Positions 16,518 through 24,613 of a stretch of DNA of 64,000 nt are shown in pieces; within the stretch, counting starts at the first letter, position 1; the number at the start of each line of letters is the position of its first letter. The stretch lies in NCBI RefSeq assembly GCF_023823125.1, contig NZ_CP090949.1:310001-374000 (forward strand), given 5' to 3'. Under the pieces are notes generated by a model that saw nothing but the letters and a program-made list of their open reading frames with translations, was not told the DNA's origin and ran no database searches. A program made the translations under genes and the position numbers. Origin of the DNA: Erythrobacter aurantius (GTDB taxonomy: Bacteria > Pseudomonadota > Alphaproteobacteria > Sphingomonadales > Sphingomonadaceae).

Positions 16518-17327
16518 ATGGCCACCAATGTCGTTGAACTTCGCACGCCGAACGGCACCGAGAATCTCGAGCAATTGCTGGAACAGGTGACGATCACCTG
16601 CCCCGAAGACATCCACGATGCCGCCGTCAATCTGGCCCGCATCGCGCAGGAGCGGGGGATGCAGGTCGCCGTGTGCGACGACATCTCCTCCAAGGAACCG
16701 ATGATCGACGCCGACGGCACGATCCTGAATGCCGACATCTTCCGCTGGCTGGACGATGGCGCTCGCTGGTGGGAGGATCATCGCCTCGCGCTGCATTCGC
16801 CATTGCCGCGCGCCTGCCGCTATGAAAGCGAACCGTTCTGGGTGAACCGCCACGGCTTCAACCTGAAATGGCGCAATTCCTATCTCGAGGAAATCGACCT
16901 CGCCGATTTTGAAAAGCGTTCGCTGTGCAAGGCGGCGATCGTCATCCCGACGCACCTGCCGTTTGGCCAGATTTCGGCCAGCAGCTTCATCAGCATGGAC
17001 CACGACAAGGAAGACCTGTCGGAAGAATACGCGCTTTACGGCACGCTGTTCGGGCATCTGATCCGCCGCTTCGTCGCCGGTTATGTGCAGGCGAACCGCA
17101 CCAAGCGGCGCATCCCTTCGGATTGCGTGCTGTCAAAGCGCGAGGTCGAATGCCTGCGCTGGGCGGCGATCGGCAAGACCGACAAGGAAATCAGCATGAT
17201 CCTTGATCGCAGCCACGCGACGATCCGCTATCACATCCACCGCGCGGGCGAAAAACTCGACAGCGTCAACCGCGCGCAGACGATTTTCAAGGCAGGCCAG
17301 CTGGGCTATCTGGGGGCGTCGTCCTAG
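16518..17327 (+). CDS. LuxR-family regulator with altered autoinducer-binding domain
   Basis: The 269-residue protein has an N-terminal alpha/beta sensor domain and a C-terminal LuxR helix-turn-helix ('LSKREVECLRWAAIGKTDKE', then 'ILDRSHATIRYHIHRA'). The order fits quorum-sensing LuxR proteins, but the position of the conserved Asp-Pro pair reads Ser-Pro ('LHSPLPRACR'), so acyl-homoserine-lactone binding is doubtful. No luxI homologue is present. ATG 16518 has GAGGAG 11 bases upstream; GTG 16506 is an alternative. It is divergent from the acyl-CoA synthetase and probably controls it, sensing an intermediate or an external signal. Confidence 0.85.
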   Translation: MATNVVELRTPNGTENLEQLLEQVTITCPEDIHDAAVNLARIAQERGMQVAVCDDISSKEPMIDADGTILNADIFRWLDDGARWWEDHRLALHSPLPRACRYESEPFWVNRHGFNLKWRNSYLEEIDLADFEKRSLCKAAIVIPTHLPFGQISASSFISMDHDKEDLSEEYALYGTLFGHLIRRFVAGYVQANRTKRRIPSDCVLSKREVECLRWAAIGKTDKEISMILDRSHATIRYHIHRAGEKLDSVNRAQTIFKAGQLGYLGASS

Positions 17328-17562
17328 GGTTTTCGAAGGCGCATCTGCGCTTTCATCCTCGCTAGACGTGCGTTGCTGCGCACCGCACCCGCTGCGGGCG
17401 GGCAGTCGCCCTTGCGACGCGTTCAGCGTCGAAGCAGCGCATTTGACGAATATTTGCAGATCGGTTGCGTAGCAACCGCAAGGCCACGCGGCCGCCCCGC
17501 AGGTGCCCGAGCGTAGCGAGGAGCAGCACCGAGGACGAAGGCGCATCCGCGCCTTCGATAAA
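17328..17562. repeat. Intergenic mosaic of short hairpins between converging genes
   Basis: This 235-base stretch between the LuxR stop and the VOC stop is made almost entirely of short inverted repeats. Clear ones are 17335-17354 (nine-base arms with one G-T pair), 17415-17431 (six-base arms), 17462-17478 (seven-base arms, CGGTTGC/GCAACCG) and 17536-17557 (nine-base perfect arms, loop ATCC). The first and last share the core GAAGGCGCAT and both end against a coding stop, so they can act as terminators for the two genes. The overall composition looks like a dispersed palindromic element of the REP kind, which I cannot confirm without a genome. Confidence 0.6.
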
Positions 17563-18096
17563 TCAAAGCTTACGCAACGGTTCGCTGCCGTCCCAGCTTT
17601 CACACGCGGCCTTGATGATGGCGAACAGGTCCGGCCCGTCCTTGGCCTGCTGGAGGATTTCGACCAGCCCGCCCGGACCGCTGCCGGGATTGACATAGAT
17701 CACTTCGCTGGCACCAAAGCGCCCTTCGACCATCACCTCGGCGCCGGCATCGGCACACACCCTGCGCGCCTCGGCGATGTCGTCCACCAGAATGCAGACA
17801 TGGTGCAGCCCGTTGCCGGTCGATCCGTATTCGCCGCGATAGATCGACGGGTGATCGTCGCGCGGGCGGATCAGTTCGATCTGGATATCCCCCCAATAGG
17901 CGAGCGCGAGGTCGAACACCGCATCGGTCGGCTGGCCGCGGTATTTCATTCCCTCAAGATGGATGCCCTCGATCAGGTGGAACGGCCCCACGCCGATCGT
18001 TCCCGTCCAGTGCGCGACGGCGGCGTCGAAGTCCTCGGGCACGAAAGCCAGCTGCATGATCTCGCCCAAAGCCGCAATTTTCCCCGACAGCGCCAT
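17563..18096 (-). CDS. VOC-superfamily (glyoxalase/dioxygenase fold) protein
   Basis: The 177-residue protein has two beta-alpha-beta3 units: 'LGEIMQLAFVPEDFDAAVAHW' then 'HHVCILVDDIAEARRVCADAG'. Candidate metal ligands are the His in 'LHHVCI' and the Glu of 'GGLVEILQ'. Related enzymes include epimerases of methylmalonyl-CoA type, glyoxalases and ring-cleaving dioxygenases. I chose ATG 18096, which follows a GGAGAGG site, over the longer frame. It converges with the LuxR gene and is divergent from the Rieske oxygenase across about 100 bases. Function is not assigned beyond family. Confidence 0.8.
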   Translation of the reverse strand: MALSGKIAALGEIMQLAFVPEDFDAAVAHWTGTIGVGPFHLIEGIHLEGMKYRGQPTDAVFDLALAYWGDIQIELIRPRDDHPSIYRGEYGSTGNGLHHVCILVDDIAEARRVCADAGAEVMVEGRFGASEVIYVNPGSGPGGLVEILQQAKDGPDLFAIIKAACESWDGSEPLRKL

Positions 18097-18198
18097 CGAT
18101 CCTCTCCAATCCGATAGGGTGACCCGGCTGATAACCTGTGTGATATTCTCCCGACGGAACACTGCACAAAGTGCGAGTAAGGATCGAGAGAGGGACCC

Positions 18199-19623
18199 AT
18201 GAACGATATCAAGGACGTCAACCGCGAGGATCGCTGCCCCGGCATCAGCTACACCGACATGCTGAACGGTGACACGCGCACCCCGCCCGATTACCTGTTC
18301 GAGGAAACGACCATCGAAATGGGTGACGATCCGATCCCGGTCGAACCCTATATTTCCGAAGATTTCGCCCGGCTCGAACGCGAGAAGATGTGGCCCAATG
18401 TCTGGCTGTTCGCCGCGCGCGAGGACGAAATGCCCGATCCTGGCGACACGGTGGTGTTCGAAATCGCGGGCAAGAGCTTCCTGCTGATCCGCCAGAAAGA
18501 CGGATCGGTCCGCGCTTTCTACAACGCCTGTCTACACCGCGGGCGCAAGCTGCGCACCACTTGCGGCCCGTCGATCCAGCTGCGCTGCCCGTTCCACGGT
18601 TTCACCTGGCGCAATGACGGCAGCTTGAAGGAAATCCCGTCGGAGTGGGACTTCAAGCATCTCGAAGGCAAGGATCTGTCGCTACCCGAAGCCCGCGTCG
18701 AGCTGTGGCAGGGCTTCGTGATGATCACCGAGAACCACGACCTGCCCGATTTCAAGACCTGGCTCGGCCCGGCGGCTTCGCATTACGAACGCTATGACTT
18801 CGAAAACCGCTACACCGGCATGTGGGTGCAGAAGAAGATCCCGGCCAACTGGAAAGCGACGGCGGAAGCCTTCATGGAGGCGTGGCACTCGATCGTCACC
18901 CACCCGCAATTGCTGCCGTTCCTGGGCGATGCCAACACCCGCTACGATCACATCGGCGATCACTTCAACCGCGCAATCACCCCGTCGGGCGTGCTCAGCC
19001 CGCATCTCAAAGGCAAGGATTCGGATTACGTCCTGTCGAAAATGAACGAATTTTCGGGCGGCGCGGATGCCAGCACCAACCGGCGGTTTGCTGCCGGAGA
19101 AGGCGGCGAAGGCTATGACGCTGCCGATCCGTTGGGGGCGCGCAAGGTACTGGCCGAAGCCAGCCGTCAGGGCTTCAGCGAACAATACGGCTATGACTAT
19201 TCCGAGGCATCGGACAGCGAACTGCTCGACAATTTCACCTACAACATCTTCCCCAATTTCGCGCCGTGGATCGGGTATCTGCCGACGCTGACCTATCGCT
19301 GGTTGCCGGGTGATACACCCGACTGGTGCATCATGGAAATCCGTCTGCTGTTCCCCACGCCCAAGGGCGAGAAACGCCCGCGCGCGGTGGAAATGACCTA
19401 CATCCCCGATGACGAGCCCTTTGCATGGGCCGCCGACATCATGGGGCCGCAGCTGGCCAATGTGTTCGATCAGGACATGGCCAATCTGCCGCATGTCCAG
19501 ACCGGGATGAAGACGATGAAGGAAGGCCTGATGGAGCTTGGCCACTATCAGGACAGCCGCGTGCGTCATTTCCAGACGACCTTGCGGAAATATGTCGAGG
19601 GCGAATTGCCCGCCAAGGGCTGA
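18199..19623 (+). CDS. Rieske non-heme iron oxygenase, alpha subunit
   Basis: The 474-residue protein has a Rieske [2Fe-2S] centre with ligands Cys111, His113, Cys130 and His133 ('CLHRGRKL' and 'CPFHGF'), and a mononuclear iron site with His230-x4-His235 in 'AWHSIVTHPQ'. These enzymes hydroxylate aromatic or aliphatic rings with electrons from a reductase. No beta subunit, ferredoxin or reductase is adjacent, so an alpha-only oxygenase fed by partners elsewhere is likely. A GAGAGAGGGA site precedes ATG 18199. An SDR follows after 19 bases and may oxidise the alcohol or diol it makes. Confidence 0.92.
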   Translation: MNDIKDVNREDRCPGISYTDMLNGDTRTPPDYLFEETTIEMGDDPIPVEPYISEDFARLEREKMWPNVWLFAAREDEMPDPGDTVVFEIAGKSFLLIRQKDGSVRAFYNACLHRGRKLRTTCGPSIQLRCPFHGFTWRNDGSLKEIPSEWDFKHLEGKDLSLPEARVELWQGFVMITENHDLPDFKTWLGPAASHYERYDFENRYTGMWVQKKIPANWKATAEAFMEAWHSIVTHPQLLPFLGDANTRYDHIGDHFNRAITPSGVLSPHLKGKDSDYVLSKMNEFSGGADASTNRRFAAGEGGEGYDAADPLGARKVLAEASRQGFSEQYGYDYSEASDSELLDNFTYNIFPNFAPWIGYLPTLTYRWLPGDTPDWCIMEIRLLFPTPKGEKRPRAVEMTYIPDDEPFAWAADIMGPQLANVFDQDMANLPHVQTGMKTMKEGLMELGHYQDSRVRHFQTTLRKYVEGELPAKG

Positions 19624-19642
19624 GCGGGCAGAAAGCCGAGGC

Positions 19643-20395
19643 ATGAGCATTTCCGTCGATCTTTCGGGGCGCACCGCGCTCGTCACCGGCGCGTCCTCGG
19701 GGCTTGGCGCGCGCTTTGGCCGCATCCTTGCCGCGAACGGGGCACGCGTCGCCCTCGGCGCAAGGCGCAAGGACAGGCTTGAAGCGCTTGCCGATGAAAT
19801 CGGCGAAAGCGCCGCCGCGATCGCCATGGATGTCGCGCAAGAGGCCGACATCATCGCCGGTTTCGATGCGGCAGAGGCAGCATTCGGCCCGGTCGACACG
19901 GTGATCGCCAACGCCGGTGTCGACGGCGCAGGCATGGCCATCGACATGCCAGAGGAAGAGATCGAGCGCACGCTTGCGATCAACCTCAAAGGCGCGATCC
20001 TGACCGCGCGTGAAGGCGCAAAACGGATGATCTCGAACAAGGTCGAGCGCGGGCGGATCGTGATGATCGCATCGATCACCGCGTTCGAGCCGTCGCCCGG
20101 CCTTGTCGCCTATTCCGCGTCCAAGGCAGGCGTCATTCAGGCCGCGCGCAGCATGGCGCGCGAATGGGCGCGCTACGGCATTTGCGTGAACACGATCTCC
20201 CCCGGCTACATCCGCACCGCGATCAACGATGACTGGTTCGATACCGACATGGGCAAGAAACAGATCGCCCGCTTCCCCAAGCGTCGTCTGATGGGCGAAG
20301 AGGGACTCGACGGGCCGCTGCTGTTCCTGTGTTCGGACGCGGCGGAATTCGTGACGGGAAGCGATTTCGTGCTGGACGACGGGCAGACGCTTTAG
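19643..20395 (+). CDS. Short-chain dehydrogenase/reductase
   Basis: A 250-residue classical SDR with TGASSGLG near the N terminus, 'VIANAGVDGAG' and catalytic Tyr157/Lys161 in 'YSASKAG'. 'ALGARRKDR' after strand two favours NADP. The ATG at 19643 has a GAGG-like site upstream, and the next in-frame start is far downstream. It is 19 bases after the Rieske oxygenase and probably co-transcribed, so the likely substrate is an alcohol in that pathway. Identity of substrate is unknown. Confidence 0.87.
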   Translation: MSISVDLSGRTALVTGASSGLGARFGRILAANGARVALGARRKDRLEALADEIGESAAAIAMDVAQEADIIAGFDAAEAAFGPVDTVIANAGVDGAGMAIDMPEEEIERTLAINLKGAILTAREGAKRMISNKVERGRIVMIASITAFEPSPGLVAYSASKAGVIQAARSMAREWARYGICVNTISPGYIRTAINDDWFDTDMGKKQIARFPKRRLMGEEGLDGPLLFLCSDAAEFVTGSDFVLDDGQTL

Positions 20396-20410
20396 CCCGG
20401 CAGCCGGCGA

Positions 20411-20752
20411 TTACGAGGCAGAGGTTTCAGGCGCACCATCAGCCGCAACGCAGCGCCGCTGCTGTTCGGCCCGGATCGCGCGAACCGATATGCCACGGTC
20501 ATCGGCTTCGAGAAAATTCATGTCGGAATCAAGCTCAAGCAGATCGCCGTCATCACCGCCCGCGATAATGCTGGCGATGCCCGTGACAACCCCGGTACGC
20601 CGGGCGCGCCGCTCCCCGCGCTTCTCATAATCGAGCGCGGTGGCAAGCTGGGCACAGGTGAGCAAGGAATAGCGGGTGGCGCGCTGTTCGACGGTGGTGC
20701 AACCGCCTCCAATCAGCGCCAGCCCGACAACAAGAGTAAAGGTGCGAAACAT
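20411..20752 (-). CDS. Small lipoprotein of unknown function
   Basis: The 113-residue protein begins 'MFRTFTLVVGLALIGGGC', a lipoprotein signal with the lipobox ending Gly-Gly-Cys at residue 18. After it come a basic segment 'KRGERRARRTG' and an acidic one around 'GGDDGDLLELDSD'. ATG 20752 is preceded by AAGGGAG eight bases upstream; longer starts read through other sequence. The stop lies 15 bases from the SDR stop on the other strand. No family recognised; envelope location is expected. Confidence 0.7.
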   Translation of the reverse strand: MFRTFTLVVGLALIGGGCTTVEQRATRYSLLTCAQLATALDYEKRGERRARRTGVVTGIASIIAGGDDGDLLELDSDMNFLEADDRGISVRAIRAEQQRRCVAADGAPETSAS

Positions 20753-20847
20753 CGGGTTACTCCCTTGGTTCATGGTTCGGGGAAAATGGGGCCGGGCCAC
20801 CGCCGGGGGGTGCAGGTTTGGGGATTCCGGCAGCGGCCCGACCATCG

Positions 20848-21504
20848 TCAGAAGCGCAAGGTAACGCCTCCGAGGACCTGGTTGGATGAAAGCGAACCGT
20901 CGAGCTCCTTGCGCCGGTATTCGGCGCGCACCGACGCGTTATCGCTGAGCGCGTACTCCAGCCCGCCGCCAAAGATCACGCCGTCGGAAGTCTCGCCATC
21001 GCTGGCGACAGGGGCGGTGGTGCCGGTGGCAAAGCCACGGATGCGATACCGGTTGAGCGCATAGCCGACCCGGCCATAGGCGAGCAGCCGCTCAGTCACG
21101 GTCACGCCGCCACGCACGCTCAGGTCGGCGCTCCATTTCGAATCAAGCTCGATCGAACCGCCCGGAATATCGGCGCGCAAGGTCTTGCCGCCCGGCGCGA
21201 AACCGGCTTCGACACCGATAACGAAGCGATCAAGCTGGTGATCGTATCCGACATATCCGGCATAGGCGAAGCCGTCCCGGCTATCGTCAAGCGCGGTGTT
21301 GAGCGCATCGGGCAACACCGTCGCGTCGATTGTACGGTCTTCCCAGCCGGCCTGCGCACCGATGGTGACGCCCTGGAAATGCTCGTCACTGGATTGTGCA
21401 TGGGTTGGCGTCGCCGTTGCCAGCATTGCCAGCGAGGCAGCCAGCGCGGCCAAACCCACGCCCAGCGGCTTCACGTTGCGGATGGTGTTTTGGGAATACA
21501 TCAT
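20848..21504 (-). CDS. Outer-membrane beta-barrel protein with signal peptide
   Basis: The 218-residue protein starts with a signal peptide ending 'ATPTHAQ' around residue 37 and continues with alternating amphipathic strands, such as 'YDHQLDRFVIGVEAGF', 'DLSVRGGVTVTERLLAYGRVGYAL' and 'NASVRAEYRRKEL', with a C-terminal Phe ('GGVTLRF'). This is the 8-strand OmpA/porin-family layout (OMP_b-brl), also close to Omp25-type proteins. It is separated from the lipoprotein by 95 bases. Role is structural or adhesion-like by analogy; no specific ligand is suggested. Confidence 0.85.
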   Translation of the reverse strand: MMYSQNTIRNVKPLGVGLAALAASLAMLATATPTHAQSSDEHFQGVTIGAQAGWEDRTIDATVLPDALNTALDDSRDGFAYAGYVGYDHQLDRFVIGVEAGFAPGGKTLRADIPGGSIELDSKWSADLSVRGGVTVTERLLAYGRVGYALNRYRIRGFATGTTAPVASDGETSDGVIFGGGLEYALSDNASVRAEYRRKELDGSLSSNQVLGGVTLRF

Positions 21505-21667
21505 GGTCTTTCAGTCCTTTCATTTGCGTCGCTTGCATGGATTGCGGGCAAGCGTTCCCGCTGCGGCAGGCGACCCTGACGCTGGAATTTGGAGGTTGGT
21601 TTGTGGAAGGGTCACACGCCCTTGCGGGTGGTGATCCTGTCTGATCGGGGCGGGTTGCCCGGATGTT

Positions 21668-22708
21668 TTACGGAGGCGGCTCCGGTGCTTCGTTCAAGGC
21701 ACCGAGGCAGAAGCGTTCGCGATAGTCCGTCGCCGAAACGCCGACGTGGCGCTGAAACGCACGGCGCATCCGCTCGGCGCTTTGGAACCCGGTCTGAAGC
21801 GCGATCTGGTCGATCCGGGCAGAGGATTGCTCCAGCGCGACCCGCGCCGCCTGAACCCTTGCCGCTTCGACGTAATGCGCCGGTGTAACCCCGGTTTCGT
21901 CCTTGAACTTGCGGGCGAAAGTCCGCTCCGACATGGCCGCCCGCGCCGCCAGAGCGGTGATGTTGAGCGGTTCGGCCAAATGGCCGAGGATGTAGTCGAG
22001 CGTTTCGTTGATGGCCGGGTCCTCGGCGCGCTGCGCGACCAGATGCGCGCTGAATTGCGACTGTCCGCCCGGACGCATCATGTACATCACATTGTAGCGC
22101 GCGACCTGAAGCGCGATGTCGTGCCCCCAGTCCTGTTCCAGCAGGGCCAGCGCAAGGTCCATCCCCGATGTCACTCCGGCGGAGGTCCAGATATTGCCGT
22201 CGCGGATGAAGATCGCGTCCGACTGGACGGAGACTTGCGGATAGCGTTTGGCGAGAACCGGGCACCACCACCAATGGGTGGTGGCGCGGCGCCCGTCGAG
22301 CAGTCCGATCTCTGCGAGGATCATCGCCCCGGTACAGATCGACACGACGCGTCCCGCGCGCTTTGCCGCCTGTTGCACGAAATCGAGCAAGGCCGGGCTT
22401 TCAAGCGCCTCGACCGTGCCGTGCCCGCCTGCGACGACCAGCGTATCGATCGGGGCGCCATCGGCCAGCGCGTCGGCAAAGCTCTGGTCGGCCTCGATCG
22501 TCAGCCCGCTGGTCGTGCTGACCCGGCCCGCGCTTTCGGCGACGACGTGCACTTCATAGGGGGTGACGCCTTCGGGCAGGAACAGCTTCGCGCCGGTCAG
22601 GACCTCAAGCGGGCCGACCACGTCAAGAATGTGCGCCTGGGGATAGACGACCATGACGACGCGGGGGGGCTGCGGAGCCTTTGTCTGAATGGTGTGTTTG
22701 TGTGCCAT
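21668..22708 (-). CDS. GlxA-type AraC regulator with DJ-1/PfpI domain
   Basis: The 346-residue protein has an N-terminal DJ-1/PfpI-like domain ('VVMVVYPQAHILDVVGPLEV', elbow 'VSICTGAMILAEIGLLDGRRATTH') and a C-terminal AraC DNA-binding domain with two helix-turn-helix units ('LARRAAMSERTFARKF'-like and 'IALQTGFQSAERMRRAF'). Members of this group control amino-acid, carnitine or aldehyde metabolism. The elbow cysteine is present. The gene reads away from the operon at 22996-25582, with 287 bases between them, and has no evident partner target nearby. Confidence 0.85.
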   Translation of the reverse strand: MAHKHTIQTKAPQPPRVVMVVYPQAHILDVVGPLEVLTGAKLFLPEGVTPYEVHVVAESAGRVSTTSGLTIEADQSFADALADGAPIDTLVVAGGHGTVEALESPALLDFVQQAAKRAGRVVSICTGAMILAEIGLLDGRRATTHWWWCPVLAKRYPQVSVQSDAIFIRDGNIWTSAGVTSGMDLALALLEQDWGHDIALQVARYNVMYMMRPGGQSQFSAHLVAQRAEDPAINETLDYILGHLAEPLNITALAARAAMSERTFARKFKDETGVTPAHYVEAARVQAARVALEQSSARIDQIALQTGFQSAERMRRAFQRHVGVSATDYRERFCLGALNEAPEPPP

Positions 22709-22995
22709 GGACAGACATTAGCCCGATCGCGCGGCAACCGTTAGGACAGTAACCCCACTCTTTCTGCCAAACTTCGCTGAAATGGGCGCTTTCCTACATG
22801 GGGACGTCCGGGCGATACTGTTGCAATGCGCGGCGCTCTGTCCGCCGGACGCGTGCAATCAGGATGGAAAGCGATCAATCTGAAAAGTCACACCCCCACC
22901 CCCGGAAAGTCCCACTTTTCCTATTATGTTCAGTGATTTGGGGTAGGACCGAATATTTTTAAAACACCCGGTTCGCTGTCACACACTCTCCCGGA
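22709..22995. other. Gap with no recognised gene
   Basis: Between the GlxA start and the end of the SnoaL gene the sequence is non-coding, with an AT-rich block near 22915-22965 (GAATATTTTTAAAAC and neighbours). It must contain the promoter of the GlxA gene and may include a terminator for the operon to the right. I see no strong hairpin, no tRNA-like structure and no short open frame with a ribosome site. Confidence 0.5.
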
Positions 22996-23382
22996 TCAAG
23001 CCCGCGCAGCAACCTCGGCGGCGTCGAAGTAATGGATGCGCAGTTCCTTGAGCAGCCCGTCCTCGAACACGCCCATCTCGTTGACGGTCTGGCTGAAGGG
23101 GGCGCTGCCGTCCTTGGGGTGCATCGTCAGCGTCAGCACCGTAACGGCGTGGGTATCGCCGCCGGTGATATCGTGAATGTCGACAGTCGCCTGCGCCCAG
23201 GTGCCGTACATCGCGGCGGCGCAGCGTTGCAGCGCGTCCTTGCCGCGCCATTCCCCGCCGAACGGCAGGCACTCCGCCTCGTACAGCACGAAATCGGGGT
23301 GAAGCAGGCTTTCGACCTTGTCCCAGTCGCGCGCACCCGCTGCGGCATAGACTGCGGACAGAAGTTCCCGCGGATTACTCAC
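22996..23382 (-). CDS. SnoaL-like NTF2-fold protein
   Basis: The 128-residue protein has the NTF2-like order: helices 'LLSAVYAAAGARDWDKVESLL', 'HPDFVLYEAECLPFGGEWRG', then strands with 'ATVDIHDITGGDTHAVTVLTLTM' and 'LLKELRIHYFD'. In polyketide cyclases of this fold Asp/His pairs act as acid-base; HYFD near the end could serve, but that is inference. GTG 23382 is the only reasonable start. The upstream lipoyl gene stops 12 bases earlier, so it is the last gene of the E1 operon. Confidence 0.72.
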   Translation of the reverse strand: MSNPRELLSAVYAAAGARDWDKVESLLHPDFVLYEAECLPFGGEWRGKDALQRCAAAMYGTWAQATVDIHDITGGDTHAVTVLTLTMHPKDGSAPFSQTVNEMGVFEDGLLKELRIHYFDAAEVAARA

Positions 23383-23394
23383 CGTCGCCGGCCC

Positions 23395-23625
23395 TCACTC
23401 GATCGTCCCGATGATGTCGCCGACCTTGTATTTGACGCCTTCTTCCCCGGTCGGGCGGATGACACCGGAGGCCTGAGCCTCGATCTCGACGGTCGTCTTG
23501 TCGGTTTCGGCGGTGTAGATGATGTCGCCCTTGCTGACCTGTTCGCCGTCGCCGAACATCCATTCGGCGAGCGTCACCTCGGTCGCGCTCATGCCCAGCT
23601 TGGGGATGCGGATTTCCTCGGCCAT
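23395..23625 (-). CDS. Free-standing lipoyl (biotinyl/lipoyl-attachment) domain protein
   Basis: The 76-residue protein is a single lipoyl domain. Its modified lysine is expected to be Lys43 in 'ETDKTTVEIEA', at the tip of the hairpin, with 'EIRIPKLGMSATEVTLAEWM' before it. In 2-oxo-acid dehydrogenases this domain is the N-terminal part of E2; here it is a whole gene with no acyltransferase core. Its ATG directly abuts the E1 beta stop. It could serve as a swinging acyl carrier between E1 and an unlinked enzyme. A biotin carrier is less likely because the motif is Asp-Lys-Thr, not Met-Lys-Met. Confidence 0.85.
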   Translation of the reverse strand: MAEEIRIPKLGMSATEVTLAEWMFGDGEQVSKGDIIYTAETDKTTVEIEAQASGVIRPTGEEGVKYKVGDIIGTIE

Positions 23626-24612
23626 TCAGAGCTTTCCTACGCTTGCCTTGATCTGTTCGACGATTTGCGCCTTGGTCGGGATCCACGCCTGCTCAAGATG
23701 CGAAGCGAAGGGCACGGCGGAGAAGGTCCCGCCGATGCGGCGCACCGGGCCTTTGAGATTGTCCCAGCACTTCTCCTGGATGTTGGCGGCGATTTCCGCC
23801 CCCGTCCCGAACGGACGCACCGCCTCGTGCAGGGTCAGCGCGTGGCCCGTCTTGTTGACCGAAGCGAGCACGGTAGCTTCGTCATAAGGGGCGATGGTGC
23901 GCAGATCGACAACCTCGACGCTGATGCCCTCTTTCTCCAGCTCGCCCGCCACTTCGAGCGCGTCGAGCACGGTGCGGCCATAGGTGATGAGGCTGATGTC
24001 ACTGCCTTCACGCGCAATCGCGGCCTTGCCCAGCGGCACGCGGTAACCGGGGCCGGGGTCTTCGCTGGTGAGGCCGTAGCACAGGATGTTCTCGATAAAG
24101 ACGACCGGATCGTTGGCGTCGATCGCAGACCGCATCAGCCCGCGCGCGTCGGCGGCGTTCGACGGGGTGACGACATGCATCCCGGCGACATGGGCGAACC
24201 ATGCTTCGAGCATGTCGGAATGCTGTCCGCCAAAGCCAACGCCCACCCCGGTGGTGGTGCGGATCACGATCGGGCACGGCGTCTGCCCGCCCGACATGAA
24301 GCGCAGCTTGGCCGCGTGGTTGACGATTTGGTCCATGCACACGCCGACGAAGTTCATCAGCATGATCTCGGCAATCGGGCGCTGTCCGGCGAGCGCCGCG
24401 CCCACCGCCGCGCCGATGATCGCGGTTTCGGAGATCGGCGTGGCGCGAATGCGGTGTTCGCCATACTTTTCGGTAAGCCCGGCGGTGACCTTGAACACGC
24501 CGCCGCCCTGCTTGGCCGAAACGTCCTCGCCCAGGCAGAACACGCCGTCGTCTTCGGCCATTGCCTCGTCAATCGCGAGGTTCAGCGCCTGCGTCATGGT
24601 GATCTGGCCCAT
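23626..24612 (-). CDS. 2-oxo-acid dehydrogenase E1 beta subunit (acetoin/pyruvate type)
   Basis: The 328-residue protein matches E1 beta subunits of pyruvate, branched-chain and acetoin dehydrogenases: 'TMTQALNLAIDEAMAEDDGVFCLGEDV', 'RIRATPISETAIIGAAVGAALAG', and a C-terminal transketolase-like domain with 'DLRTIAPYDEATVLASV' and 'HEAVRPFGTGAEIAANI'. With the E1 alpha gene it binds thiamine diphosphate. ATG 24612 is one base after the E1 alpha stop. The substrate is unknown; the lack of E2/E3 genes separates it from the usual operons. Confidence 0.9.
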   Translation of the reverse strand: MGQITMTQALNLAIDEAMAEDDGVFCLGEDVSAKQGGGVFKVTAGLTEKYGEHRIRATPISETAIIGAAVGAALAGQRPIAEIMLMNFVGVCMDQIVNHAAKLRFMSGGQTPCPIVIRTTTGVGVGFGGQHSDMLEAWFAHVAGMHVVTPSNAADARGLMRSAIDANDPVVFIENILCYGLTSEDPGPGYRVPLGKAAIAREGSDISLITYGRTVLDALEVAGELEKEGISVEVVDLRTIAPYDEATVLASVNKTGHALTLHEAVRPFGTGAEIAANIQEKCWDNLKGPVRRIGGTFSAVPFASHLEQAWIPTKAQIVEQIKASVGKL

Positions 24613-24613
24613 G

